Assembly (NCBI RefSeq): GCF_933775445.1
Contig: NC_065875.1
Coordinates: 11,421,001-11,485,000 of the forward strand
Direction: 5' to 3'
Length of the DNA: 64,000 nucleotides
DNA from: Argentina anserina
Lineage: Eukaryota > Streptophyta > Magnoliopsida > Rosales > Rosaceae
The position numbers and the translations under genes were made by a program. The notes under the pieces were generated by a model, which was given only the letters and a program-made list of their open reading frames with translations, did not search any database and was not told the DNA's origin. Below are positions 12,347 through 24,331 of this stretch, one piece after another. Each line of letters begins with the position of its first letter. Position 1 is the stretch's first letter.

Positions 12347-13797
12347 CGAATAGGTCTGTTTTGATGTAATCAAATAATGTAGCTAACAGAGATATATAAA
12401 GCTATACGAATAAAGACAAGAACAAACCCATGCCTTATCATAATTTAGTACTTAACAAGAAAGAAAAAAAATTGTATTACTTGCTGGTATTGTTTTTCTG
12501 CCACAGCATTTTCATTTCTTTTTTGGTTAATTCAGCATTTTCATTTCTGGATTACACAATGCATAAGATAGCCTTTTAACACTGTTAATCTGTTAAAAAA
12601 AATCTTAATAATCCAAAAAAATATTTAGTAATCTATGCTTTGTAGGTAATTCCAAGATTGTCACATAGAGCTTATTATCAGGGAAACATTTAGAAAGGCA
12701 CTATTGTCTGGAGCTGGCTTCAAAATGTGAAAGGTCTTGTAGCTGAAGTTCGGTAGATTCCCTCATCTTTATATTTTTTTCAAACTCAGCATTCAAGTTT
12801 AATTATCATGCCTGCAATTCCATATTATGAAAAAAGAAAATACCTGGGAAGATCATAAGTCCAAAACTAGTACCCCTAATAATCAGCCACTATCACCCTG
12901 ATAAAGGTGAAACAATACAGCTAAAACTCTGAAGCTTGAACTCTGAAAATACTATTTTATTTTTAATTTAACTTACGATCTTAAATTTCTCAATATTATT
13001 AGACTTTCAATTACTTCTGAAAAACGCTACAACCCTTCACTAATTTCTCGAGTCACTAAAAAAAATGTTACATCAACTAGCAGTCATGAATTTAATAATG
13101 AAACATTCAGACTTTCTTTCCTCAACTAGCTGCTGTCCACCCTATCATGGATGGCACAGCTGACAGTGTTCAGGGGAGTACAATGATGACCAAACAATTC
13201 ATAACAAGAGTATCAGTTGAACTGTTGAAGTAACAGATGAAGAAGATTTCGGCTGTAAATACGAACAAAATGAAAATACTAGTCTCGGAAAAACTCAGTG
13301 AATAAGCTAACTTAATCTGAAAATTGTAAAGGCACTCCACAAAAATGCTAGCTAAACATAGATTTATATAAAATTATTATTATTATTATAAATATGAATA
13401 GTAATGATTCTGATTTATGATATTATCTCCTTTAAGGTCCATACAGAATTGAAAATTATATCTGAATATATTCACAAACTTTCGATTTCCGGTTTTAAGA
13501 CATCAAGAATGTGTTTTACCATAACAGGTCATTTTAAAACTTGCAAATAGGAAATCATAATAGGTGGGATACGCATTATAGATGCAGATAGACACTTCTT
13601 TGCCAAAGCTAGAAAATGAATGAATTATACAAGATACAATCATAGAAAGTACCTCATACTATAGGAAAAGGTAACACTGCAATGTACAAACTAATCTGTT
13701 GTTGTTGCCAAAAACGGTGTTCAACGTGCTAGCTTTTTTATTGTTGAGGGAGCTTACAAACTATGTCGTTACCTATCTGCACCTAAGTTTTCAACAC
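12347..13797. other. Gene-free stretch between NPF relic and EMB2453
   Basis: AT-rich, with no coding blocks recognised. It should contain the 3' UTR of the PPR gene on its right side. Confidence 0.5.
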
Positions 13798-16540
13798 CTA
13801 ATCCCGTGACCTGCTCAAACCTGTTGAGGCATTCCCAGACTCTGGACTCCCTGTTGAAGACAAAAATGCTCCCAAAGCCTCTAGAAAGAACCTCTTATTA
13901 GGGACAATACCATCTTTTTCCATGGACTTTAACAATTTGTCTAGAAGCTCCTTCATGTTAGCTTTAGTGTAAGCCTTGTAAAGAAGTTTGTAGGTAGATA
14001 CATTTGGACGTATCCCAACGCTATTTACACTCAGAAAAAGGTTATCTGCTTCCATGGGCAAACCATTCCTGCAGTATACATCAAGCATCACATTAAGCGT
14101 TGAGACCTTCATCTCCTGTCCAGATTCAGCCACCCCATCAAATATCTCCCTAGCCTTTGAAACAGAGTCACAGTAGCCGTACATCATTATAAGACTCTCA
14201 TATGTAATGAAGCTCGGTGAGTATTTCATGTCGATCATCCTCTTAAACACACCTTCTGCTTGCTCTTTACGCCTTGCCTTCCCATAGTTTATGATCATCG
14301 AATTAAATGTAGGTAGAGTTGGTCTCTCCTTGGAATTAAGTAAGCTCTTAAATACCTGTTCCATCTTGTCAAACTGCTGCTTCTTCCCATATGAATCAAT
14401 CAACAAGTTGAAGGTGATGGTATCGGGCTTGCATTGATTACTTTTCATGCGAGAAAGCACAGATTCCATATCTCTGATCATCCCATTTTTCCCATAGGCA
14501 TCCATCACACCATTGAACGTATAAATATCAGGTGAAGCAATGCTCTCATCAAGATCCTTAAACAAAGAATTGACCTTCTCCACATTTCGAGCCTGCGCAA
14601 AAGCTCTCAATAGAATATTGTACGTGACAATGTTAGGCTGACACCTCTCAATCCCCTTCATCTTATTAAAGTACGCGAGCGCCTTCTCCAACGCCTTCCC
14701 TTTGTCCTTGCTGTTAAGGTGTGCCGAGATGAGTGCATTATAAACAGAAGTATCAGGGCGGCACCCGCTATTACGCATCTCAGAGAAGAGCCACATTGCC
14801 ATCCGCGTCTGGCCCTTCTTTCCCATAACCGAAATCAGTTTGGAATAAACACCATTATCAGCAACATACCACCGCTGTTTTTGCATCCATCTGAACACCT
14901 GATTGTCGGTTAGGTAAGTAAAAATCTACCTTCCGATCCTATCATATTAACTGCTACATTACGCTTGCCGCAATTCAAACTAGCCAATAGTACCAACAAC
15001 ATCAACAAAACTTAACTAGAACTACATCAACAAAACTTAACTAGAATTACATCAACCAACTTAACTAGAACTACATCAACAACCTTAACTAAAAGAGTTT
15101 TTTTCACCAACAGTCCCTCAACTCTGGTGTACCTACCAATGTGATACCTCAACTCTTAATCGTACCAATGTGATACCCAGACTCTAGTATTGCTATCATT
15201 GAAGTACTTCCGTTAGTTTTTTTAAACTTTTCCGTTATCTTGGTGACGTGGCAGGTACGTGAGGCCCACAAAGAGGGTTAAAAGACAAAATTAACCTCAT
15301 CTGAGAGGAGCAATGTTTTTCCCGCCCTTTACTTTGAGAAAGACACCCAACAATTCCAATTTTGGCGCCAATTTTCCCTCTCTACTCCTTAATTTGTGTC
15401 TCTTATCTAAACTAAAGAACTACCGTCAACCAGTCGACCACAATCTGATAAAACCTAGATCAATCTCATTTTCTATTTTTACCCTAGCACTTGTTAAACT
15501 AACAGAATAAATATATAAATTTATATGGAACATCTCATTTCCACAATCTCATAAGAATATAAAAACACATAACTTAACGAAATTCAAATACATGTTTAAG
15601 TACCATTAGTTGCCACCTTTTATGTTGATCTGCCATGATTTTTTGCTTGTAGGAACTAATAGTACATGTAGTTGAATTTCGTTAAGTTATGTGTTTTTAT
15701 ATTCTTATGAGATTGTGGAAATGAGATGTTCCATATAAATTTATATATTTATTCTGTTAGTTTAACAAGTGCTAGGGTAAAAATAGAAAATGAGATTGAT
15801 CTAGGTTTTATCAGATTGTGGTCGACTGGTTGGCGGTAGTTCTTTAGTTTAGATATTAGACACAAATTAAGGAGTAGGGAGTGAAAATTGGCGCCAAAAT
15901 TGGAATTGTTGGGTGTCTTTCTCAAGGTAAAGGGCGGGAAAAACATTGCTCCTCTCAGATGAGGTTAATTTTGTCTTTTAACCCTCTTTGTGGGCCTCAC
16001 GTACCTGCCACGTCACCAAGATAACAGAAAAGTTGAAAAAAACTGACGGAAGTACTTCAATGATAGCAATACTAGAGTCTGGGTATCACATTGGTACGAT
16101 TAAGAGTTGAGGTATCAAATTGGTAGGTACACCAGAGTTGAGGGACTGTTGGTGAAAAAAACTCTAACTAAAACTAATGAGCACAACTCTCAAACTAGTT
16201 TTTTGATATTGACATGTGATTGAATTACCTCCAAGCACTGAAGCCACTTGTCGGACTTGCCGAGCTCTTCAAAGAGAAGAAAGCAGTGCTCGGTCCTGAC
16301 AACCTTGACGTACTTGTTGAGAGACTTGACAATGGGCTCTTTGTCGCTGAAGCTTCTGATGAGCATGCGAACCATCTCGCGGGCCTCCGAGTTTTCGGGT
16401 TTCCGGGTTCCGGGTTTTCTTCTGAACCGGGTAGAGATGCAGGAGACTCGAAGTGGAAGGCATGGCAGGGGAGCCGAGTAAGAGGGAAATGGGGGGAGTG
16501 TGGAGGCGTGGAGAGAGTTGGGTAAGAGATTAAGGGGCAT
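13798..16540 (-). CDS. EMB2453: P-class PPR protein, EMB2453/PPR5 type, chloroplast (2 exons)
   Basis: Exon 1 is 16540-16229 (104 codons) and exon 2 14898-13798. The donor gtaattc and an acceptor ending cag keep phase 0, giving 470 residues. The first ~55 residues are rich in Pro/Ser/Arg with few acids, as in a plastid transit peptide. Exon 2 begins VFRWMQKQRWY and contains about nine 35-residue PPR motifs of the pure P type, e.g. VTYNILLRAFAQA, YTFNGVMDAYGKNGM and PTFNSMIINYGKARR, then a short Ser/Arg-rich tail. Sequence and order match Arabidopsis EMB2453 (At4g39620), orthologue of maize PPR5, which binds and protects the intron-containing chloroplast trnG-UCC precursor and is needed for embryo development. 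That role is family knowledge. The protein looks shorter than the Arabidopsis one at both ends. The single intron has been enlarged by a foldback transposon; splice sites remain intact, so the gene looks functional. Confidence 0.88.
14999..15094. repeat. Short tandem repeat (~25-bp unit, about 4 copies) in EMB2453 intron
   Basis: The phrase aacttaactagaactacatc recurs four times with small changes. The last copy provides the target site of the neighbouring foldback element. Confidence 0.75.
15095..16164. mobile_element. Foldback MULE-like element with ~0.5-kb terminal inverted repeats
   Basis: The 1,070-bp element begins gagtttttttcaccaacagt and ends with its reverse complement. The two arms (about 15095-15612 and 15652-16164) are almost identical in inverted orientation around a ~40-bp centre, so mirror-image 65-codon reading frames occur in both arms. 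It is flanked by a perfect 9-bp direct repeat, taactaaaa (15086-15094 and 16165-16173). Nine-bp target duplications and long inverted ends fit Mutator-like transposons. No transposase is encoded, so it is non-autonomous. It sits inside the EMB2453 intron, and its transcript would form a long hairpin. Confidence 0.9.
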
Positions 16541-17547
16541 TTTGGAGATGGGTTTTTTTGAGTTAGGGTGAGAGTGAGAGGAGGAGCATGATGGGTGAGT
16601 TTGGCTTTAGCTCTGAGATGCCGGCAATGGAGACTTTGGGTTTTTGGGGTTGGGAAACAAGATGAGAAGACAAGACATGTATCTACACGACTACACTTTT
16701 AAGTTTTAACCACCCTGTCTTACCTTATGTTTTATTTTACTTTATTAAATCAACCGCGGTAATTTTATAGTATTTTGATCAAATGTACTCTTTAATTTCG
16801 TACAGTATTTTGAGTAAATGTACTCTTTGAGTTTGGTACGAAGAATCTCAAAGCACAAGTCAGAGACTCAAAGCTCCACTGATGATTTTGTACTGGTTAT
16901 AATTGTACTTACTGCTGAAGGGAAGCCTCTCACTATCACTGACGGTAGTGAGGTGAAAAGAGTGTTGGAAGAGTTTCTGTCCTTTAAACTAAGTAAACAA
17001 GTACTAGGAGAGTTTGACAGCCAAAGAAAGGATGGTAAGAAGTTTTTGACCCACATCTAAGGTGTTTTCCTTATATAATTGCTAGCGCTTGGTTCTAACG
17101 GATCTATATTTATTTTCAAAATTAGGATTCTGACTCGAATCAAACGGAAACTGCCAGTGCAGTTTGGGCTGTTCCATACAGTTCGTGGGTCTAAAGTTCT
17201 AGACTTACCTTTTTCTTCTATTAAAAAAACGATGTGTAAACTACAATGCATGTGTCTTGTTAACTAATTTTGTACAAGAAAAACTCCGATCAATATAAAC
17301 CAATAGAGCTTTGTGCTACAAACTTTTAGCCAACTTAGTATTTGATAAGGTATCAACGTAGATAAATGATCGAACAAAAACTATCAAATATGAACAGTTT
17401 AAGTTCATATGAGTACATCATTTATGAATATCTTAACAATTTTTATAAATGATCTACTTATATATACTTAAGTAAATAAATTAACTCAACTAGTACTCGA
17501 TGTCCTCCATGGAAAAGCTCTCCAAATTTAATATCTACAACTACAAG
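16541..17547. other. Native remainder of the EMB2453-TIM44 divergent interval
   Basis: No supported gene. The left ~150 bases are the likely promoter and 5' UTR of EMB2453 (purine-rich on the plus strand). The two genes are divergent, and without the Copia insertion their start codons would lie only about 1.2 kb apart. Confidence 0.5.
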
Positions 17548-17552
17548 ACTAC

Positions 17553-17764
17553 TGTTATATGGAATATGGAATTGGATCTACTCATTTTATTGATAATCTA
17601 TTTTATATAAGTGTCAGGATTACAATAGAAGTAAATAGTAATTACAATGGTAATTAAGGCTACATAATGGTGATTGATCCGTTATGTCCGTTGATCATAA
17701 ACGACATTAACTCATTCCGTTATTTACTTTAACGAATGCACACTATTGGTGTTTTCCTTCAACA
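17553..17764 (-). repeat. 3' LTR of the Copia element
   Basis: 212 bp, similar along its length to the sequence at 23610-23822, with TG...CA ends. It lies on the EMB2453 side. Confidence 0.88.
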
Positions 17765-17805
17765 CTCCCTCTTGTGCCGAGTTTAAAGATATAATGGTGC
17801 ATAGG

Positions 17806-18343
17806 CTCTGTTCGAAAGATCGGCGATATGGCCGATATATCCCCGATATATCGCTGATATTTCGAATCCGATACGATAAGAGCATATCGGTCAAAATTTA
17901 TCGGTCAACGCAAAAATGATGGTCAACAGTCAAATATCGGTCAAACTTTGATTTTTTATTATTTTTTCACTTTTTGTTTAATTTTTTAATATTTATTTCC
18001 TCTTTTTTTTTTTGAAAAACTTATATATATTTTTCATTTTTTCATATATATTTTTAATTTATATAAATTTTAAATATATATGATGAATTTCAAGTCTAAA
18101 TAATCATTCTTAAATACCTAATTTTATTATTAGATGTCGTTCGTGTACTTTAATTGTCATTAAATCAAGTATTTATTTTCTTTAGTTTACTTAGTACCGT
18201 TTTTTTAGTTTATTTGGTACATATTGAAGTATAATTTTATAAATTTTATTGAAAATAAGCAAATCCGATAAAACCGATATATCCTCCGATATATTGTTTT
18301 ACCTCTCGACCGATACGATGCCGAAAACGATATTTAGACCATT
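17806..18343. mobile_element. Nested 538-bp non-autonomous insertion with 9-bp target duplication
   Basis: A block inside the Copia body is bounded by the direct repeat gtgcatagg (17797-17805 and 18344-18352). Both ends are rich in the words cgatat and ccgatatatc; the core is very AT-rich and non-coding. Removing it restores a continuous Copia 3' region. The 9-bp duplication suggests a Mutator-like origin; the inverted ends are weak, so the class is uncertain. Confidence 0.65.
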
Positions 18344-21300
18344 GTGCATAGGGTGTTGCCTGACTTGCCTCATTAAAAATTTTGCTAAGTAATAAAATCC
18401 AGTGGGAGAAAATAAAACCTTGGTTGAAGGGGAAAAGAGCACAACGCACCTATTACATTTAAGATTAGCATATATGTGCTAGACTCCCCCTGATGTCTGC
18501 ACCTCCCCCTAATATTTACATTAATCATGGGAGCTTTGATAACTTTTGCATATTTAATTATGCATTTTATTTGGTATGTATTTATTTACGCCAAATATGT
18601 AATGACGTGAATTGTATCTATTCTCATCATGTCGTTTTCTCTTTTTTTTATAGGGACTATAAACATAAACATTTAGGTATTGTTGTTACGTGGGCGCTAA
18701 ACTGTACAACGAATGAGAGGTTGAGTCAAGTATATTGTGTTAAGTGAAATAATGCGTCTTTGCACTTATATAGGGAATCTCATTTCCCAACACTTAATTC
18801 GTCATCTTTCAATTAGACGAAAACGGATCTATCTTTAAAGACTTCGACTGATCATTGGAACTATAGAAGTCTCATTTTTAACCTTTAGAGTGCTTAAAGT
18901 CGATTGATGGTTAATCATTAATATTACAGTTCTCAAGATCCATTTTGAGACTGTGTCTTCCCAAGGATCTTTTTCATTCTCGACTTAGGATTTGTAATGG
19001 CAACATCTTTTTAGTTCAGCAAAAGAATCTGCAAACTCATATTGAATACGCAATGACATAACACATCTGATCCATATTCATAATCAAGTATCTTACTTCG
19101 TGAACGTTTCAATTTCTTTTGTAACACTACGTGGTCTAGAACAATTTCTTGGGTGGATAAAGTATGTTCTATGACTTTCATGTATATCTCTTAATTTTGA
19201 TCTCCATAGAGATATCTTATTACAACATTCATAAGCTACATTTATCAGTTTTTCGGAAACTACCAAAGTGATAAGGTAGTGGAGTGCAATGACATCCATT
19301 ACGAGAATATCTCTTTGCGGTCCATTACAAAAGAATATCTCCTCGTAGTCGATTCCAATGCGTTTGTGAGAGACCGTGCGTCATAAGGTGAGTCTAAACT
19401 CTTATTTCTCATACGCATCCTAACAAAGATATATGATAGGGTTTACACTTGCAATGTCGGCTTCACCTGCCTAAATACATATCTCTTTGTTCGTGAACCT
19501 TAGTTCATGCCAAAATTACTACGTTGCTATTTCTCAATAAAGTTTGGTTCGATATGAAGATTCAATATCCTACATCCTCTTGTGGTTTGTATTTGTAGAG
19601 ATCTCTATTCAAGGATTTGTTCTAACATCTGAGGCGTCCCCTAGTGATAACCAAAATCCAGGAAACTCTTATGAGGAGGATTTGAGATTATGGATCAATG
19701 GATCCAATTGTGCCAAACTCGCTTTCTTCCTTTGATCGAGTATATATCGAACATAAGGTGGTCTCCACCTCTTCCTTTTGGGTGGGGTCATGTTCTCTTA
19801 TTAAGACATTAAACCTTGCAAGCATATATGCAGCTTATATCTATGATCTCATCACTTTGTACAATAGTGGGGATCAAGATGAGACACAGTGGAGACAAAC
19901 CACGACAATTCATGTCGTTCCACTTGAACATTCTTTGTTCTTATCTCCCTTGATGGGAAGACTGTCTCATTAAAGTGATATTCCACATATCTAGCGGAAA
20001 AAGAGATCGCTTGTCAAGGTTGAAATATAACGGACTATCTGGATACTTGTCTCTAATAAAAACACTTATTCACATTAATTGGATTCTCCATTATGCGATG
20101 TGGTGTCGCAATTTGGCATGTAGATTAATCTAGTTTAGCTCAAGGATTGTAGATCTGTGTCAATCCTAGCGAACTCAAGTATTTTGATCCTTCGATGTTA
20201 TAGATTGTAATTCCTTTATCAATAATTATGGTGATAGCCAATAACTATGGGTAAGAGGTTGTGTATGCAAAAATTACATTACCTTAAACGAAAAGATTGG
20301 TGCGCATTACCATTTACCAATATTAAGACTAGTATTTTAGTCGTTTTCCGTGAGAACCAAGTAGATTTATAACTATCATAAGTAGCATTAGTTTTAGTAG
20401 TGAATGATATGATGACACATGACCAGCTTGTCGACACATCAACCAAGACCATAAATTATTTAAAGTGTCCGCAAGTTGGTTGAATTAATCCACATAATTT
20501 TTGTTAGATTCAATCTTTGAACATTATGAGAATACATATTCTTTTCATAGGATGATCTCAATCCAAATTTCTTTAAGAGATAAGCTTTGAATGATTAGTT
20601 TTACGTACGTAATCATAATGGATATAAGAAGTAGAATATGGTGTTAGTGCATATACTTATGCATCAAACATTTCACGGTTCCGTCTTAGGGGAGCGACGA
20701 AATCTGAGGATGAAATTACATCTTCAATTCTTCTATAAAAATAAATTTAAGGATTTTTACAGTACTTTGTTTCCTTAATTCTTGCTTCTATTTTATCCAA
20801 AAATATATAAGTGTCCTGGTGTAACTCCTTTAATATACAGATAGATATAACACGACCTGGGTATCCCAGTAAATCGTGTCAAAGCCCAAATATGTCGAAA
20901 TCCTGAAGGTCAATTTCTTTTGACGTTGTTGGATTCATTAAATAGTTTCATATATACTTGCTAAATGAACATATGAACGTTTCTAATACTCGGTTACATC
21001 CACAGTCATTAGAGATAGTGTAAAAGAAGTAAACTGTAATCTCACTTATTCTTTTCACATGAAATAGTCGTTGACATAAATACTCCAAACATATAAAGGT
21101 TTGATTGTCTCTTGTTGGCTCTTGTTACATAATGTGTCAATGAGGTATATAGTTAAGACATAAAAATAGAATATTAACTCAAATGCTTTAGATTAATTGA
21201 TAGAATCGTAAAGCGATATTTCTATCCCATAAGGTATGTACATTGTGAATCCTGAAGGATTATAAATTAGCGATCGTTGATTAATATTATTTGTTATATC

Positions 21301-23109
21301 CACGGATATAGTACTATTGTTATTCAATACTATTGTCGTGAGGATCGTATAATGCATTTCTTTGCATTTAGTTATCCATATCATACTAATTTTTGTGAAG
21401 TTGCTTTATTTTATGTTATACTTCGCAAAGTCAAAATATTAAAAATTGAACCACGTATATCTCAATTAATATTAGAATATTCTCAATTTATTGAGAAAAA
21501 TTCATTACCTTGGTTTTATATCAACGACTGCATCAAAGTTTTGTCCAATCCAAAAAATACTTCAATACCGAAGTCTAATAAAAAATTTAGGCATATATAA
21601 TAGTCATTATAATTATATCTTGGAAAATTAGTGGCAGACTATAATCGAAGTCTGAAACATTTTGAATTAACTTAGATTTGTGTCGCTCTTAAAATTGAAG
21701 AGCTTTTTCCGTTTAGTTTGATATTGAATATACTTTTTCAAATCGCTGTACTCTCATTATTCTATATTGTTTTTGTAAGAAGACATTCCATATTGCGCAT
21801 GTCATATCCCCTATGCATATTTCAAACGTTACATTGTTATCAATTGCCACTGATCCGTTTGTATGAACCTACATGTTCATAATATTTGCCATTTGCTTTA
21901 GGGTTATTACTTCTTTATTATCCCTAGTTTGTTCTGAGAAAAATTCTTTATCCTGAGAGACATTTCTTTGTCTTGAGAGACATTTTTTTGTCATTCAAGA
22001 TTTTAAGTATGCTTTCATGTTACGTGCAGGAAAACATGTTTGCATAATTCGATCATGGTTGAGCCTTCATTGGCTGGTAGGGGAGGTTGGTACTCAAATT
22101 CTTTAGAGTCCAATATATGTTGTGCTGGTTTAACCAATTGTAGATAGAGTACGAGACTTATTAGTTTTACAGTCTAAAATTCTAAATAGACTTACACGAA
22201 AATTAAACATACCAAGATACATTATGGCACTTTGGAGCTTTATGAAGTTGCTTTATCACAGTAAATATATACAGTTTAATTAATTGAAATGAGATTGCAA
22301 GACTAAGAATTGAAATGATCATATTTTTCGATGCTTCATGAAAATACTTTACCACAATAATTTGTTTGTCCTCTCTTTGTTTTGAATTATAAAATTCTCA
22401 TAAAATTTCGTTATCATGGAAATGCTCATATAATATGCTAAATAACATAATTATAAAAATTATATAAACATAGCATATGCAACAAATAGAGCATACCATT
22501 TAACATGGTTAAGTATTTTACAAAACTTAAGCAATTATCGTATTCATGATACATGGCAATGACCATGTATAAATATATAATGCTTAAAAATTTAAATCAT
22601 AGCATCACGATTTAATGACATGCTAAGTAATTAAATTTTGATAATAAGCATAGCATGTAACATGCACAATATTTAGAGAGTACTTTGCTCACATAACATA
22701 TATAATTTCATTTATTTGAATTATTTATATGAATGAAATTCAATAAAACCGGCAATACTTATTTAGATCTTACTTGTCAGTTTGTCAAATAAACTGCGTC
22801 TTAAGCGATTTTTAATCTCGTGATTTCATGTTGCTCGTTATTTGGTTATGAATATATCACATGCAAAAAACAATAATATTTACATGATTAGTCACTTTAA
22901 TCATATGTAATGAAATTGCATTTTATTTTAATTTACCTTATACTATGGAAGTAGTAATATATAAAAGATAAAATTGATTTCACATTTACCATTTATGCAG
23001 TAAATGTTAAATTATATATCAGTAGCAGTGAATAGTAAATATGATTAATTGAGGAGTCAAAGTAACGGAATAATTACTTTAAATTTTTACTAACAGATGT
23101 AAATTTTGA

Positions 23110-23540
23110 ATTTACCGGAGGTAAAAACCTCTTTTCCTCACGGGCTGATTTGGGAATGCCCGGGTCGAGATCTGCAATCGCAGATCTGCGCTGCCTTGCA
23201 GCCTCGGGTCGACACGGTGAGAAGGAAGGGCGGCCCGGCCGGATCGTCATCATTTGGGGGGGGGGGGGGGCGCAATACGACCGTCGATTCTTCGAGGCGC
23301 TGCTCACCATCTTCAGGAAAATAAACATCGTCGGCGCGAGCTGCAGATCGGAGAAGAAGAAGCGGGGTGCCCAGAGTAACTTTCTGGGTGTCCGGCAGAT
23401 CTATGCTGAGGTCAAGGCCTGCCATTGCAGATATGTGCCAAGTGTCGTCGGCGAGAGGTGGCGTCAGTGCTTCTAGTCGCAGAACACTAACAAGGCAGAT
23501 AGTGCGGACTAGAGAAAACAAAGATGTCGATTGGTGTTGG
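23110..23540 (-). other. GC-rich leader region of the Copia element with a G15 run
   Basis: A strong rise in GC content right after the primer-binding side of the 5' LTR. A 127-codon frame (23521-23138, minus) is open but has no recognisable domain and a Pro run created by the poly-G/C tract at 23256-23270. It is most likely untranslated leader or the start of a decayed gag. Confidence 0.45.
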
Positions 23541-23591
23541 TGCTAGCAAAACTCTCTAATTTCTTTTCTTTGCCTGAAAACTCAGAATCAA

Positions 23592-23609
23592 AACAACGTG
23601 CTGATAACA
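23592..23609 (-). promoter_or_regulatory. Copia primer-binding site
   Basis: On the minus strand tgttatcagcacg directly follows the 5' LTR; the usual initiator-Met form is tggtatcagagc. It fixes the element's orientation. Confidence 0.7.
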
Positions 23610-23822
23610 TGTTGTAGGGAATATGGAATTGAATCTACTCATCTCATTGATAATCTCTTTTATATAGAGGTTATAATTACAATAGAAGTAAATTGTAATT
23701 ACAATGATAATTAAGACTACATAATAGTGATTGATCCGTTATGTCCGTTGATTATAAACGTCATTAACTCATTCCATTATTTACTTTAACTAAAACACAA
23801 TAATGGTGTTTTTCTTTCAACA
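23610..23822 (-). repeat. 5' LTR of the Copia element
   Basis: 213 bp with tgttg...caaca ends, followed by the target duplication actac. It ends 193 bp before the TIM44 start codon, and its promoter direction points away from TIM44. Confidence 0.88.
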
Positions 23823-24015
23823 ACTACAACTTTTAAGGCAACTAAACAATCAAACGACCATAAACCCTAGAGTTTGATGTTAAATGCCTCTTGTTTGCCC
23901 CTCCATTTCTTTCTTCCCAAGTATGGAAACTACATATTAATTCAGTTAAAAAGACCCCGCTTTTTTACTTTTCTGAAAACAAAAAGACGTCTGCTGCGGC
24001 TCTGCCCATAACTCC

Positions 24016-24293
24016 ATGGCCGGTAGAAAGCTTGTTAGGGACTTGTTCCTCCACAGACAATCCCTCTACCTTCACTCTCAGGTCCTTCTCAGCCCACATC
24101 CCTTTCAAAGATTGAAGCTTTCCTCTCTTTATTTGATTTGATTCTCACTTTTAGTTTTGTGGGTTTTCTGGGTGAGATAGGCTTCAGGCACGAAAACTCG
24201 ATTGCTTATAGGAAACGGGTATTCCGGGAATCGTCTATACAGTGTCTTCAATGAGTTTTCGAAGCAAGTCAAGGAGGAAACCAATAAGTACTT

Positions 24294-24331
<38 letters not shown>

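Larger units (their letters stand above)
17553..23822 (-). mobile_element. Ty1/Copia LTR retrotransposon, decayed, 6,270 bp
   Basis: Two 212/213-bp LTRs (17553-17764 and 23610-23822) share most of their sequence, begin tgtt and end caaca, and are flanked by the 5-bp target duplication actac (17548-17552, 23823-23827). On the minus strand a primer-binding site resembling the initiator-Met tRNA complement (tgttatcagcacg) directly follows the right LTR, and a purine tract (aagagggag) precedes the left one, so the element runs right to left. The inside has no long ORF. One fragment of the Copia reverse transcriptase, KRIGIDYEEIFF, is visible on the minus strand at about 19330-19365. A GC-rich leader lies at 23110-23540. 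Decay and lack of gag/pol frames mean it is dead. Confidence 0.88.

Noticed and set aside
15313..15946. Two nearly identical 65-codon frames in opposite orientation
   Set aside because: They are the same sequence in the two arms of the foldback transposon, not genes; no domain.
16818..17060. 80-codon plus-strand frame between EMB2453 and the Copia element
   Set aside because: No family recognised, no splice or promoter context; could be chance.
23138..23521. 127-codon minus-strand frame in GC-rich DNA
   Set aside because: No recognisable domain, Pro run made by the poly-G tract; position fits Copia leader.
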